Positions 26,395 to 33,947 of a stretch of 64,000 bases of DNA are shown in pieces (positions within the stretch are counted from its first letter, which is position 1; every line of letters starts with the position of its first letter). The notes under the pieces are model-generated. The model was not told the origin of the DNA and made no database searches. It was given only the letters and a program-made list of their open reading frames with translations. The translations under genes and the position numbers were made by a program. The stretch is from Engelhardtia mirabilis (lineage in GTDB: Bacteria > Planctomycetota > UBA1135 > GCA-002686595). The DNA is taken from the NCBI RefSeq assembly GCF_007748095.1, contig NZ_CP036287.1:2728001-2792000 (forward strand), given 5' to 3'.

Positions 26395-26579
26395 TGCCAG
26401 CGGCGCGGCGTTTCTCCGCCGAGGTCTGGGCTGATGGTTGAGGAAGGGGCTCCTGTCCCAGCTAGGGGAATGGGATCTTCTCTGTCGGGGCGGGAGGAGC
26501 GGGGGCGCAACTCCGCGGACATGCTTGGACGATCCCCAGGGAGGCCGCCGCGCGCGGTCCAACGACTACGGAGGAAAGC

Positions 26580-27524
26580 TTGAGCGCAGCAGCCGATCAG
26601 GACGCGCCCGCACGGCGCATGTGGGTCATCACCGAGGACGACAGCCTCTTCGACGAATGCGCGCGAGCGGCGTCGTCCATGGATGGTTGGGCGGCCAGCG
26701 GTCCACACCGTCTGGAAGAAGTGCTCGAGGTGCCCGCCGGCGCCGGGCTGGCCATCGTGGACGGCAAACTCGGCGGATCGGGGCCCTTCGTGGCCGCGCG
26801 ACTGCTTTCCCTCGCGGGCGCGCCTCGCACGGTTCTAGTGCTGCCCGATAGCGACGATCTGGTCGAGCCGATCGCGCGCTTCTGCGGCGCGGCGGGGGTA
26901 CTCGCACGTGGCTTCGACCCTACGGAGCTGGCCGACATCGCGGCCGCCGTGGAACGCTTCTCGGGTCAGGGCAGCCACCCTGAAGAGCAGGCCGATCCCG
27001 TACTGCCGATGGCGCTGCTCGAAGAGCTGTCCGGCCAGGCGTCGCGCGGTGCCCAACTGATCGAGGCCCTCGCTGACCCCGAGACCAGCCTCTTCAACTA
27101 CGAGTTCCTGACCTACAAGCTGGACGAGGAGTTCAAGCGCGCGCGGCGCTTCGGACAGCCCCTGTCCTGCGTGATGCTCGGGTTCGACGGCGAGGCCGAC
27201 AGCGGCGTGCTGGGCAGCCTTGCCAGCATCTTCCTGCAAGCGGCCCGCGACACCGACATCCTCGGTCGCTTCGACATCTCGTCGTTCCTGTTCCTGCTGC
27301 CGAACACGCCCGCCCGCGGGGCCGAGGTCATGGCCAAGCGCATCCGCGAGTCGGCTGAACGCCTGGGCTTGGCCGACGTGATCGGCGACAGGCTCGAGCT
27401 CTCTGTCGGCATCGCGACCTTCCCCCACGCCAAGATTGGCCGCGCCGACGACCTGTTCCGTCTTTCCCGCGAGGCCTTCCAGCGCGCTCAGGCCGACGGA
27501 TCGGGAGTGCTCCACTCGATCTGA
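26580..27524 (+). CDS. Receiver-like plus degenerate GGDEF protein
   Basis: The product is 314 aa. The start is TTG at 26580, supported by the Shine-Dalgarno GGAGGA at 26570-26575. Residues 12-130 look like a REC fold (RMWVITEDDSLFDECA, LAIVDGKLGG, RTVLVLPDSDD, GVLARGFDPTEL) with Asp residues where the phosphate acceptor should be. Residues ~160-314 follow the GGDEF fold (LADPETSLFNYEFLTYKLDE, RARRFGQPLSCVMLGFDG, VMAKRIRESAERLG, LSVGIATFP). The signature loop reads GRFDISSF in place of GG(D/E)EF, and the FLFLLP strand follows it. Diguanylate cyclase activity is therefore unlikely; binding of GTP or c-di-GMP, or a purely structural role, is possible. The gene stands alone before the kinase cluster. 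Confidence 0.75.
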   Translation: MSAAADQDAPARRMWVITEDDSLFDECARAASSMDGWAASGPHRLEEVLEVPAGAGLAIVDGKLGGSGPFVAARLLSLAGAPRTVLVLPDSDDLVEPIARFCGAAGVLARGFDPTELADIAAAVERFSGQGSHPEEQADPVLPMALLEELSGQASRGAQLIEALADPETSLFNYEFLTYKLDEEFKRARRFGQPLSCVMLGFDGEADSGVLGSLASIFLQAARDTDILGRFDISSFLFLLPNTPARGAEVMAKRIRESAERLGLADVIGDRLELSVGIATFPHAKIGRADDLFRLSREAFQRAQADGSGVLHSI

Positions 27525-27658
27525 ACTGCCGGCCCGAAGGGGGCGTGCTGCAGGTCGGGCGGCGTGCTCTCCCCCGCTTCTCTTGAAGCCTCGCGCCCGC
27601 CGCGGACGAGAGTCCAACCGGCCGCTCTGGCGGAAATAGACCCGACCCGAGCCGCGCA

Positions 27659-28834
27659 ATGGCTTGCGTGAGTCCCGCCCTCCGCGAGCACTCGGCGGCG
27701 GCAGATCCGCCCTCCGGGATCCCGGTCGTGTCCTTCGAGGAGGCCCGATCGGCCCTTGCCGGCAACGAGCCCGAGGTCGCCCTCGCGGCGGCCAAGGCGG
27801 CGCTCGAGGGGGATTCCACGCAACAGGACCCGCGACTCGACGATTGGGAGCGACTGCGCGACCAGGCCTTGAGCGACGTTCGGATGCGTGCCGAGCGCCA
27901 CCGACGCGCCGGCGAGCCGGGTGCCGCCGCCCGCTGGCTTGGACTGCTGCTGCGCTACGACGCGCGGGCGGCGAACTCGGTGCACTTGGCGTGGGACCAG
28001 CCGGTGCCGGTGGATGCGCCGCCGGTCGACGGATCGGACGGAGTCGGCAAGAGCAGCGCCGCGGGGCTGCCAGGGGGCCGAAGGACTGCACCCGTGGGGG
28101 GCCAGGGGCCTGTGCCCGTTGGGGGCCAGGGGCCTGTGCCCGTTGGGGGCCAGGGGCCTGTGCCCGTTGGGGGCCAGGGGCCCCTTGCCATCGGCGCCGC
28201 TCGGCGCTTTCGCTGGGCGATCGACGCCGCGGGCGAGTTCCTTTGTCTGGTCGTCGACGAGGTCGTCCTGGCAAGTGGGGGCGAGACCGCGCCGCGCCTG
28301 GTGCGCCGACCGTCCCTTCGCGGCGGCGGAAGCTGGTGCCTGGTCCGGGGTGCCGCAAGCGCCCTCGTGGACGGCCGCGAGCCCCAACGGGACTGCCTGC
28401 GTCTGCGTTCGGGCGCGCGGGTCGAGCTGGCGTCCACCGCGGAGCGACCGCGGGTCTGTTTCACCCTGCGCTGCGACGACCCCGGCAGCCAATCGGCCCG
28501 GCTCGAGCTGGAGCGGGGCCTCGAGGCCGAGGGTGCCCAGGGGTTGCTGCTCATGGCAGAGGGGCGCGCCGGCCGCGTCAGCGTGGGAGCCGGGGTCCGT
28601 TCGCTGATTCGCTGCGACGACCTCGACCAGGCCCTCGAGCTGTGGATCGAGGGGGATGGGCTGCACCTGCGCTCGCCCCGCAGGGGCACGCTGCAGCGCG
28701 GGGAAGAGAGCCTCGCGGTCACCCCCGGTTCCGAACAGCACTTGGCCTGGCCGCTGCGCTCCCGGGCAGACCTCGAGCTCGCCCCGACCCGCCCCGGAAG
28801 TCCGCCGCTCTGGATGCGGGTCGAGCCGCTCTAG
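27659..28834 (+). CDS. Hypothetical protein with VGGQGPVP repeats, upstream of the kinase
   Basis: The product is 391 aa with no clear signal peptide. The N-terminal ~100 residues are helical and Ala/Arg-rich (SFEEARSALAGNEPEVALAA), possibly TPR-like. Residues ~140-178 are four copies of an 8-residue unit (VGGQGPVP) made by the 24-bp DNA repeat. The rest (residues 180-391) is beta-rich (RFRWAIDAAGEFLCLVVDEV, LRLRSGARVELAS, GDGLHLRSPRRGTLQRGEES) and faintly resembles an FHA-type beta-sandwich, but the FHA signature residues were not found. It ends 44 bp before the kinase gene, so it may be a partner or substrate of that kinase. No function is assigned. Confidence 0.6.
   Translation: MACVSPALREHSAAADPPSGIPVVSFEEARSALAGNEPEVALAAAKAALEGDSTQQDPRLDDWERLRDQALSDVRMRAERHRRAGEPGAAARWLGLLLRYDARAANSVHLAWDQPVPVDAPPVDGSDGVGKSSAAGLPGGRRTAPVGGQGPVPVGGQGPVPVGGQGPVPVGGQGPLAIGAARRFRWAIDAAGEFLCLVVDEVVLASGGETAPRLVRRPSLRGGGSWCLVRGAASALVDGREPQRDCLRLRSGARVELASTAERPRVCFTLRCDDPGSQSARLELERGLEAEGAQGLLLMAEGRAGRVSVGAGVRSLIRCDDLDQALELWIEGDGLHLRSPRRGTLQRGEESLAVTPGSEQHLAWPLRSRADLELAPTRPGSPPLWMRVEPL
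28088..28183 (+). repeat. Four tandem 24-bp coding repeats
   Basis: The unit (GGGCCAGGGGCCTGTGCCCG plus 4 bases) occurs four times in frame and encodes VGGQGPVP. The last copy is modified (ends CCCCTT). The middle copies are identical at DNA level. Confidence 0.85.
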
Positions 28835-28878
28835 AATGTCCGCCCCGTCGCGCGTGAATCCCGCGCGGCTGCGAGCCG

Positions 28879-30231
28879 ATGGTCGACTGGGAAACCTTCT
28901 ACTCCGACTTCCGCAAGCCCGACTTCGTCCCGGGCTACGAGATCCTGAACCGTCTCGGGGGCGGCGCGTTCGGCGAGGTCTACAAGGCGCGCAAGCGGTC
29001 GATCGGCAAGGCTTACGCGATCAAATTCCTCAAGGTCGGCGATCCCCAGGCGGCGCAGATCGTCGAGCGCGAGCTCTCCCACGCGCGCCTCTTCGCGGCC
29101 ATCGAGCACCCCAACCTGGTCGCGATCGAGGACCTCGGCTCGGTCGCCGGTGTGCCCTATGTGGTGATGGGCTACGCCGGCGAGGACACCCTCGCCCGTC
29201 GCCTGCGTGACGGCGCCCTCGAGCGCCGGCTGGGCTTCGATCTGTTCGTGCAGGTCTGCCGCGGGGTGCTGGCCCTGCACGATCGCCAGTTGGTGCACTT
29301 CGACCTGAAGCCCTCCAACGTCTTCCTGCGCGGCGACGTGGCGCGGGTGGGGGACTACGGCCTGGCGAAGCTCTTGACCGATGGTCGCCAGACCCTGTCG
29401 ATCGGTCGCGGCACGCCGCACTACATGGCACCCGAGGTGCTCAAGGGCCGGGCCGACCAGCGGGCCGACCTGTATTCGCTGGGCACGATGCTGTTCGAGG
29501 TCTTCGCGGGCCGCGTGCCGTTCGAGGGCGAGAGCGGCATCGCGGCGCTCCTGCGCGACGAGCGCAGCGAGATCGAGTACCCGGCCGACTTCCCGCCGCC
29601 CCTGCGCGAGGTGGTGGAGCGCTGCTTGGCGGTGGAGCCGGCCGAGCGCTACCAGTCGGTGGCCGAGCTCCTGACGGATCTCGATCAAACCGGGCGGCCG
29701 GGCGACTCGATTCGGTGGCCCTTCCCCGGCAAGGAGGGCTCGATCCCCGCCGGTCGCTTCGACCGTGCGCCGACCCCGCGTCCCGTGGGGGTCCCCGTCG
29801 GCGCCGACGTGGTCGAGTGGGAGACGCTGGACGGGCACTCGGGCAGTGGCTCGGACGAGGTCGGCGACGACCTCCTCGAGTGGTCCGCCCTCGACCGAGC
29901 GGGCGCCGAGCGCGAATCCGCGGATCCGAGCCTTCGACGCAGCACGTCGTCCTTCGGCGAAAGCAGGGCGAGCTTCGCCAGCGCGCCCACCGTGCCCGTG
30001 CCTCCTCGACACGACGGGGGCTTCGTGGGCGGCGTCGTGGCGGTGGGGGCCCTGGGCGTCGAGATGGTAGGGGCGATCTTCCAGGGACCCGCAAACCTGG
30101 CCTTCGCAGCCGGCTCGCGCGGCGTCGGGTCGGCCCTGCGCGGTCTGGGTGGGCTGGTGCGTTGGGCGGCCTTCAGCTTCCTGTTCGGCGGGCTGGTCGC
30201 CGTCGTATTGGTCGTGCTGCTCCTGCGCTGA
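28879..30231 (+). CDS. Membrane-anchored serine/threonine protein kinase
   Basis: The product is 450 aa with the kinase domain at residues ~18-270. The Gly loop is LGGGAFGEVYKAR, the ATP lysine is in YAIKFLK, and the alpha-C Glu is in VERELSHARL. The catalytic loop is HFDLKPSNVFL (HRD changed to HFD, a non-RD kinase). The metal motif is DYGLAKLL in place of DFG, with activation segment GTPHYMAPEV and GRADQRADLYSLGTMLFEVF. All catalytic residues are kept, so it should be active. A linker of ~150 residues with WETLDGHSG and LLEWSALD motifs leads to hydrophobic segments near 375-395 and 425-447 (FSFLFGGLVAVVLVVLLL), placing the kinase in the cytoplasm on the inner membrane. The ECF sigma gene starts 47 bp later, a pairing known in planctomycetes. 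Confidence 0.9.
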   Translation: MVDWETFYSDFRKPDFVPGYEILNRLGGGAFGEVYKARKRSIGKAYAIKFLKVGDPQAAQIVERELSHARLFAAIEHPNLVAIEDLGSVAGVPYVVMGYAGEDTLARRLRDGALERRLGFDLFVQVCRGVLALHDRQLVHFDLKPSNVFLRGDVARVGDYGLAKLLTDGRQTLSIGRGTPHYMAPEVLKGRADQRADLYSLGTMLFEVFAGRVPFEGESGIAALLRDERSEIEYPADFPPPLREVVERCLAVEPAERYQSVAELLTDLDQTGRPGDSIRWPFPGKEGSIPAGRFDRAPTPRPVGVPVGADVVEWETLDGHSGSGSDEVGDDLLEWSALDRAGAERESADPSLRRSTSSFGESRASFASAPTVPVPPRHDGGFVGGVVAVGALGVEMVGAIFQGPANLAFAAGSRGVGSALRGLGGLVRWAAFSFLFGGLVAVVLVVLLLR

Positions 30232-30253
30232 ACCGCCGGGGCTGGCGTGCTGC

Positions 30254-30259
30254 TAAGAT
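30254..30259 (+). promoter_or_regulatory. Candidate -10 element TAAGAT before the ECF sigma gene
   Basis: TAAGAT lies 19 bp before the GTG start, in the 47-bp gap between kinase and sigma gene. No matching -35 was found; a separate promoter for the sigma factor is possible. Confidence 0.35.
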
Positions 30260-30278
30260 CGCCGGTCGAAATTCTCCC

Positions 30279-31256
30279 GTGACTGCCTCCGACTCGACTC
30301 CCACCCACTCCGATTCCGCGGAGCCGGCCCCCGCCGTCCCCGGTCCCGACTGGTCGCCCGACATCGCCCGCCTCCAGGGTCACGACGACTCCGAGTGGTT
30401 GCAGGTCGAGCGCAGCTTTTGCGGACGCTTGCAGGCCTACGCCCAGCGCCGGACCGGTGACGTCCAGGCCGCCGAGGACATCGTCCAGGAGACGCTCCTC
30501 GGCGCGGTGCGTGGCATCCCGGACTTTGATCCGACCTACAGCTTCGAGCAGTTCCTGTTCGGCATCTGTCGCAACCGCACGATCGACCACCTGCGCCGAC
30601 GCCGGGCGCGGGCGATCCAGGTCTCGGAGGACGAGGACGGGACGCCGGGTCTCGACTCGATGGTGCGCGAGAGCGAGACGCCCTCGGCGATCGTGCGGGG
30701 CATCGAGCTGTCGGAGCGCGCGCGGGGCCTGTTGGGCGAGATCCTGCGCGACTGGGTCGAGGAGACCTGGGCCGCGGGCGAGTTCGTCCGCCTGGCCGTG
30801 ATCGAGGCGCTGTTCTCCGGGGGCTGGCGCAACCGCGATACCTGGAAACGCTTCGGCCTGCGCGACGAAACCGCGGTGGCCGGGATCAAGTTCCGGGCCC
30901 TCAAGCGCCTGCGTCAGTTGGCCGCCGTGCGTGAGTCGGGCAGCGACCTGCTGCGCCTGTTGGCGGCCGCCGAAGAGGGCCACCGCCTGCTCGACATGGA
31001 CGTGCAGGAGATCTGGCGCGAGCGCCGGGTGAGCTGCCCCGCCAGGCACTGGTTGGCCCTGGCGAGTTCCGGTGGCCTGGAAGAGGGGCCCGCCGGGTAC
31101 ATCAAGTTCCACCTGGAGGACATGCGTTGCCCCTGGTGCCTGGCGAATCGCGACGACCTGTCCGACCCGGCCCTGGGTGACCAGCTCCGACCGCTGCTCG
31201 AGCGCCTCGAACGTGAGACGCTCGACTACCTCAACGAGCGACGCGACCCGGTCTGA
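30279..31256 (+). CDS. ECF-type sigma factor with C-terminal zinc-finger-like extension
   Basis: The product is 325 aa. The GTG at 30279 is chosen because the upstream frame overlaps the kinase. Sigma region 2 is at residues ~45-110 (FCGRLQAYAQRRTGDVQAAE, DIVQETLLGAVRGIPDFD, FEQFLFGICRNRTIDHLRRR). Region 4 is at ~165-220, with the helix-turn-helix RNRDTWKRFGLRDETAVAGI and FRALKRLRQL. Beyond it are ~105 extra residues with VSCPARHWLALASSG and FHLEDMRCPWCLANRDDL. The H, C and C residues resemble an anti-sigma zinc motif fused to the sigma factor. The position directly after a membrane kinase suggests control by phosphorylation, without a separate anti-sigma factor. Confidence 0.85.
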   Translation: MTASDSTPTHSDSAEPAPAVPGPDWSPDIARLQGHDDSEWLQVERSFCGRLQAYAQRRTGDVQAAEDIVQETLLGAVRGIPDFDPTYSFEQFLFGICRNRTIDHLRRRRARAIQVSEDEDGTPGLDSMVRESETPSAIVRGIELSERARGLLGEILRDWVEETWAAGEFVRLAVIEALFSGGWRNRDTWKRFGLRDETAVAGIKFRALKRLRQLAAVRESGSDLLRLLAAAEEGHRLLDMDVQEIWRERRVSCPARHWLALASSGGLEEGPAGYIKFHLEDMRCPWCLANRDDLSDPALGDQLRPLLERLERETLDYLNERRDPV

Positions 31257-31331
31257 TTCGGCTCACGCCGACCGCACCGTTGCGTACTCGAGCCCTGACC
31301 CGGCCTCGGCCGACGACCGCTGCATCTGACG

Positions 31332-32903
31332 ATGATCGATCTCCTGCGGACCTCCCGTCGCACCCTCGCGGGTGCCCTTGTCGCCGGCGCCGTGGTGTAC
31401 GCGGCGAACTTCGCCGCGGGCCAGTCTCCGGCGGTCGCACCTGCGGCGCTCGCCGAGGGCGGTGCGGTCACGCCGGTCGACGTCGACGAGATCGTCGGAA
31501 CACCGCTCGAGCGCGCCCTGGCCACGATTCGCCCCGAGAACATCTTCGCGGACCTCTCGTTCATCGCCTCGGACGAGATGCATGGGCGCGACACGCCGAG
31601 CCCCGAGCTGTTGATCGCCGCGCGCTACATCCGCGCGCGCCTGCAGCGACTGGGCTTCCAGCCCGGTGGGCCCCTGGGCTCGTACTTCTACGAGTACCAG
31701 CTGGCCCACTCGCCCCTGGCCATCGACCGCTGCGAGGCGACCTGGACGGCGACGGACGGCACCACGGCGACCCTGCAGGCCGGGCGCGACTACTTCTTCG
31801 CCAGCGTCGGTGACGCCGGCGACCTGGTCACCAGCGGCGACCTCGTGTTCTGCGGCTACGGCCGCCGCGCGGACTTTCCGGACAACGCTCGCGGCAAGTG
31901 GGCACTGTGCGTCGACAACGGTAAGGGGCGCGGCCAGCGCTCGAGGACCGCGAGCCAGGCGGGCGTGGCGGGCCTGATTACCTTCCCTGCCCACGACTAC
32001 GAGGGCGAATCCTACACCGAGCGCTTCGGCGGGGTGATGAGCATGCTCGAGCGGGGCCGCGTGAGCTGGCCCGGCGGGCGCGAACCGCGCGAGATCTTCC
32101 CGAGCCTGTTCATGACCCGCGAGCGCGGCCTGGCGCTGCTCGACGCGGCGGGCCGTCCCCCGGGCGCGGCGGAGGACTGGATGCCCGAGCAGGGCGCCGA
32201 GCTCGGCGTGAATTTGGAGGAGCGCCGCTCCCTGGCCACCCAAGGCGGCATGGCGACCCTAGAGAACGTGTGCGGATTCTGGCCCGGCAAGGACCCCGAG
32301 CGTTCGAAGGAGGTCGTGATCCTCTCGGCCCACTACGACCACGTGGGCGTCAGTGGCGACGACATCTACAACGGCGCCGACGACAACGGCACCGGGACCT
32401 GTGGCCTCTTGGCCCTGGCCGAGGCCCTGGCGACCTATGGGCCGCTCGATCGCTCGGTGCTCCTGATCTGGGTCTCGGGCGAGGAGAAGGGCCTGCTCGG
32501 CTCCAAGGCCTGGGCCGAGAACCCCTGGCTCCCCGAGGGCTGCAAGCCGGTGGCGAACATCAACATCGACATGATCGGTCGGAACGACCCGACGCAGATC
32601 CTGTACACGCCCACCGAGAAGCTGGAGCAGTACTACAACGACCTGGCCCAGGTGCTCGAGCGCCATGCAGCCTCCGAAGGCTTCACCAACCTCGGCAGCG
32701 CCGACGACTACTACCACCGCTCCGACCAGGCCTCCTTCGAGACCCTCGGCATCCCGGTCATGTTCCTCTTCGCCGACGTGCACGAGGACTACCACCAGCC
32801 CAGCGACACGGTCGAGAAGATCGACACCGACAAGGTCGCCCGGGTGACGCGCCTGGTCCTGCGGATGCTGGTGGACATCGACGACGAGGCGATCGAGCGG
32901 TAG
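31332..32903 (+). CDS. Secreted M28-family zinc metallopeptidase
   Basis: The product is 523 aa with a signal segment (TLAGALVAGAVVYAANFAAG) near residues 11-30. An insert of ~200 residues (about 130-300) resembles a PA domain (DLVFCGYGRRADFPDNARGK, GVAGLITFPAHDYEGES). The five M28 metal sites are complete: ILSAHYDHVGVSGD (His), NGADDNGTGTCGL (Asp), WVSGEEKGLLGSKA (Glu-Glu), NINIDMIGRNDP (Asp) and FADVHEDYHQPSDTVEKID (His). It should be an active aminopeptidase or carboxypeptidase-like enzyme outside the cytoplasm. It follows the sigma gene by 75 bp on the same strand; a functional link is not shown. Confidence 0.9.
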   Translation: MIDLLRTSRRTLAGALVAGAVVYAANFAAGQSPAVAPAALAEGGAVTPVDVDEIVGTPLERALATIRPENIFADLSFIASDEMHGRDTPSPELLIAARYIRARLQRLGFQPGGPLGSYFYEYQLAHSPLAIDRCEATWTATDGTTATLQAGRDYFFASVGDAGDLVTSGDLVFCGYGRRADFPDNARGKWALCVDNGKGRGQRSRTASQAGVAGLITFPAHDYEGESYTERFGGVMSMLERGRVSWPGGREPREIFPSLFMTRERGLALLDAAGRPPGAAEDWMPEQGAELGVNLEERRSLATQGGMATLENVCGFWPGKDPERSKEVVILSAHYDHVGVSGDDIYNGADDNGTGTCGLLALAEALATYGPLDRSVLLIWVSGEEKGLLGSKAWAENPWLPEGCKPVANINIDMIGRNDPTQILYTPTEKLEQYYNDLAQVLERHAASEGFTNLGSADDYYHRSDQASFETLGIPVMFLFADVHEDYHQPSDTVEKIDTDKVARVTRLVLRMLVDIDDEAIER

Positions 32904-33135
32904 GGCGCGGGCGGTGGTCCGCCCTTCCGCTAGCGGTGGCAGCCCTGACCGGCGCCGACCACGTCGGACCGACGGCCGCCGTCGACTCCGTTGCCAGGTC
33001 GGAAGGGACGACCGCGGCCGCAGTACTCATCCTGAATGTGACCGCGAGGGCGGCCCTGGCCGCCGGCGATGGGCTCTCCGGGAGGGACGCCACGCCGCCG
33101 CTGATGCCCGGACTTGGTCGGCGCGGTTGGCGGCG

Positions 33136-33729
33136 GTGGCCGACGACGAGCTGACGGAGCTGGCGTCGTTCCTGGCCCGACGCTTCAACGGGAGCCCTCG
33201 AATGGAGCCGCTCGAGCCGTCGTCCGCCGTGGCCGCCCTCTTGCCCGAGCCGGTCTTCGTCGGGCCGTTCGCCTGGTTCGATTCCGCGGAGCGAGCGGTG
33301 CAGATGCTGTTGGTCGCCGAGTTCCTGGGCGTCGAGACCGACGAGCCCGAGCCGATCGACGACGGGCGTTGGTTGCGGGATGGCCCAGCGGCGATCCGCG
33401 TCGACGCTCCGCTCGCCCTAGTCGGCGACAAGGTGCTCGTCTTCCGGGTGGTGAGGCCGGTCAGTCGCAATGGCGCGACGATCGACTGGAGTTGCGGCAA
33501 GCTCTGGGCCGCGCGCTCGGCGCCGGAGTACCTCCCTGTCTACCTCGAGCGGCCCCATCACCCTTGGTTCCTGCCTCGAGCGCAGCGGGAGATGGAGTCC
33601 GTCCCGCCAAGGCGCTCGGGGCAAAGGGGGGGCCGCAAGCCGCTTCGATCGCCAGGATTCGTGTCCAGTTCGTCCAACTCGTCCGCTGGCCGCCGATTGG
33701 GCGTGCTGGGCGCGGATCCAGGACACTAG
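33136..33729 (+). CDS. Hypothetical protein; 3' end lies in a repeat remnant
   Basis: The start is uncertain: GTG at 33136 (VADDELTELASFLARRFNGS) or ATG at 33202 (MEPLEPSSAVAALLPEPVFV). Codons before 33136 look non-coding. The first ~130 residues are convincing protein (FVGPFAWFDSAERAVQMLLV, RVDAPLALVGDKVLVFRVVR, LPVYLERPHHPWFLP). The last ~45 residues (RRSGQRGGRKPLRSPGFVSS) are low quality and the stop TAG belongs to GATCCAGGACACTAG, a copy of the MITE-like end at 3592. The original C-terminus may thus have been replaced by an insertion or deletion event. No family recognised and no signal peptide. Confidence 0.45.
   Translation: MADDELTELASFLARRFNGSPRMEPLEPSSAVAALLPEPVFVGPFAWFDSAERAVQMLLVAEFLGVETDEPEPIDDGRWLRDGPAAIRVDAPLALVGDKVLVFRVVRPVSRNGATIDWSCGKLWAARSAPEYLPVYLERPHHPWFLPRAQREMESVPPRRSGQRGGRKPLRSPGFVSSSSNSSAGRRLGVLGADPGH
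33715..33729. mobile_element. Solo terminal-repeat copy of the MITE-like element
   Basis: GATCCAGGACACTAG equals the last 15 bp of the element at 3426-3592. No second end was found nearby, so this is a remnant or a chance-preserved end. Confidence 0.45.
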
Positions 33730-33947
33730 GTCCGTCGGTCTGGACTTCGAGTGGTGAAGTCGATCCCAGGGCGTACAGATCCTGGACTCCCCGAATCTAG
33801 CGCTTGGAATCCGAAGCTTCCGAGGCGCCTCACGGCCTGGGGACGTGCTGGCACACCAGTTGCTCCAGGTGGGGGAGCCTTCGATCGGAGACGCGGGCGA
33901 TCCGCTCGGCTCTGACCCCCGTCGACCCAGACCAACCGAAGACCGCC

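Noticed and set aside
33593..33800. A second complete MITE-like copy
   Set aside because: Only one 15-bp end matches; no opposite end or interior similarity was found.
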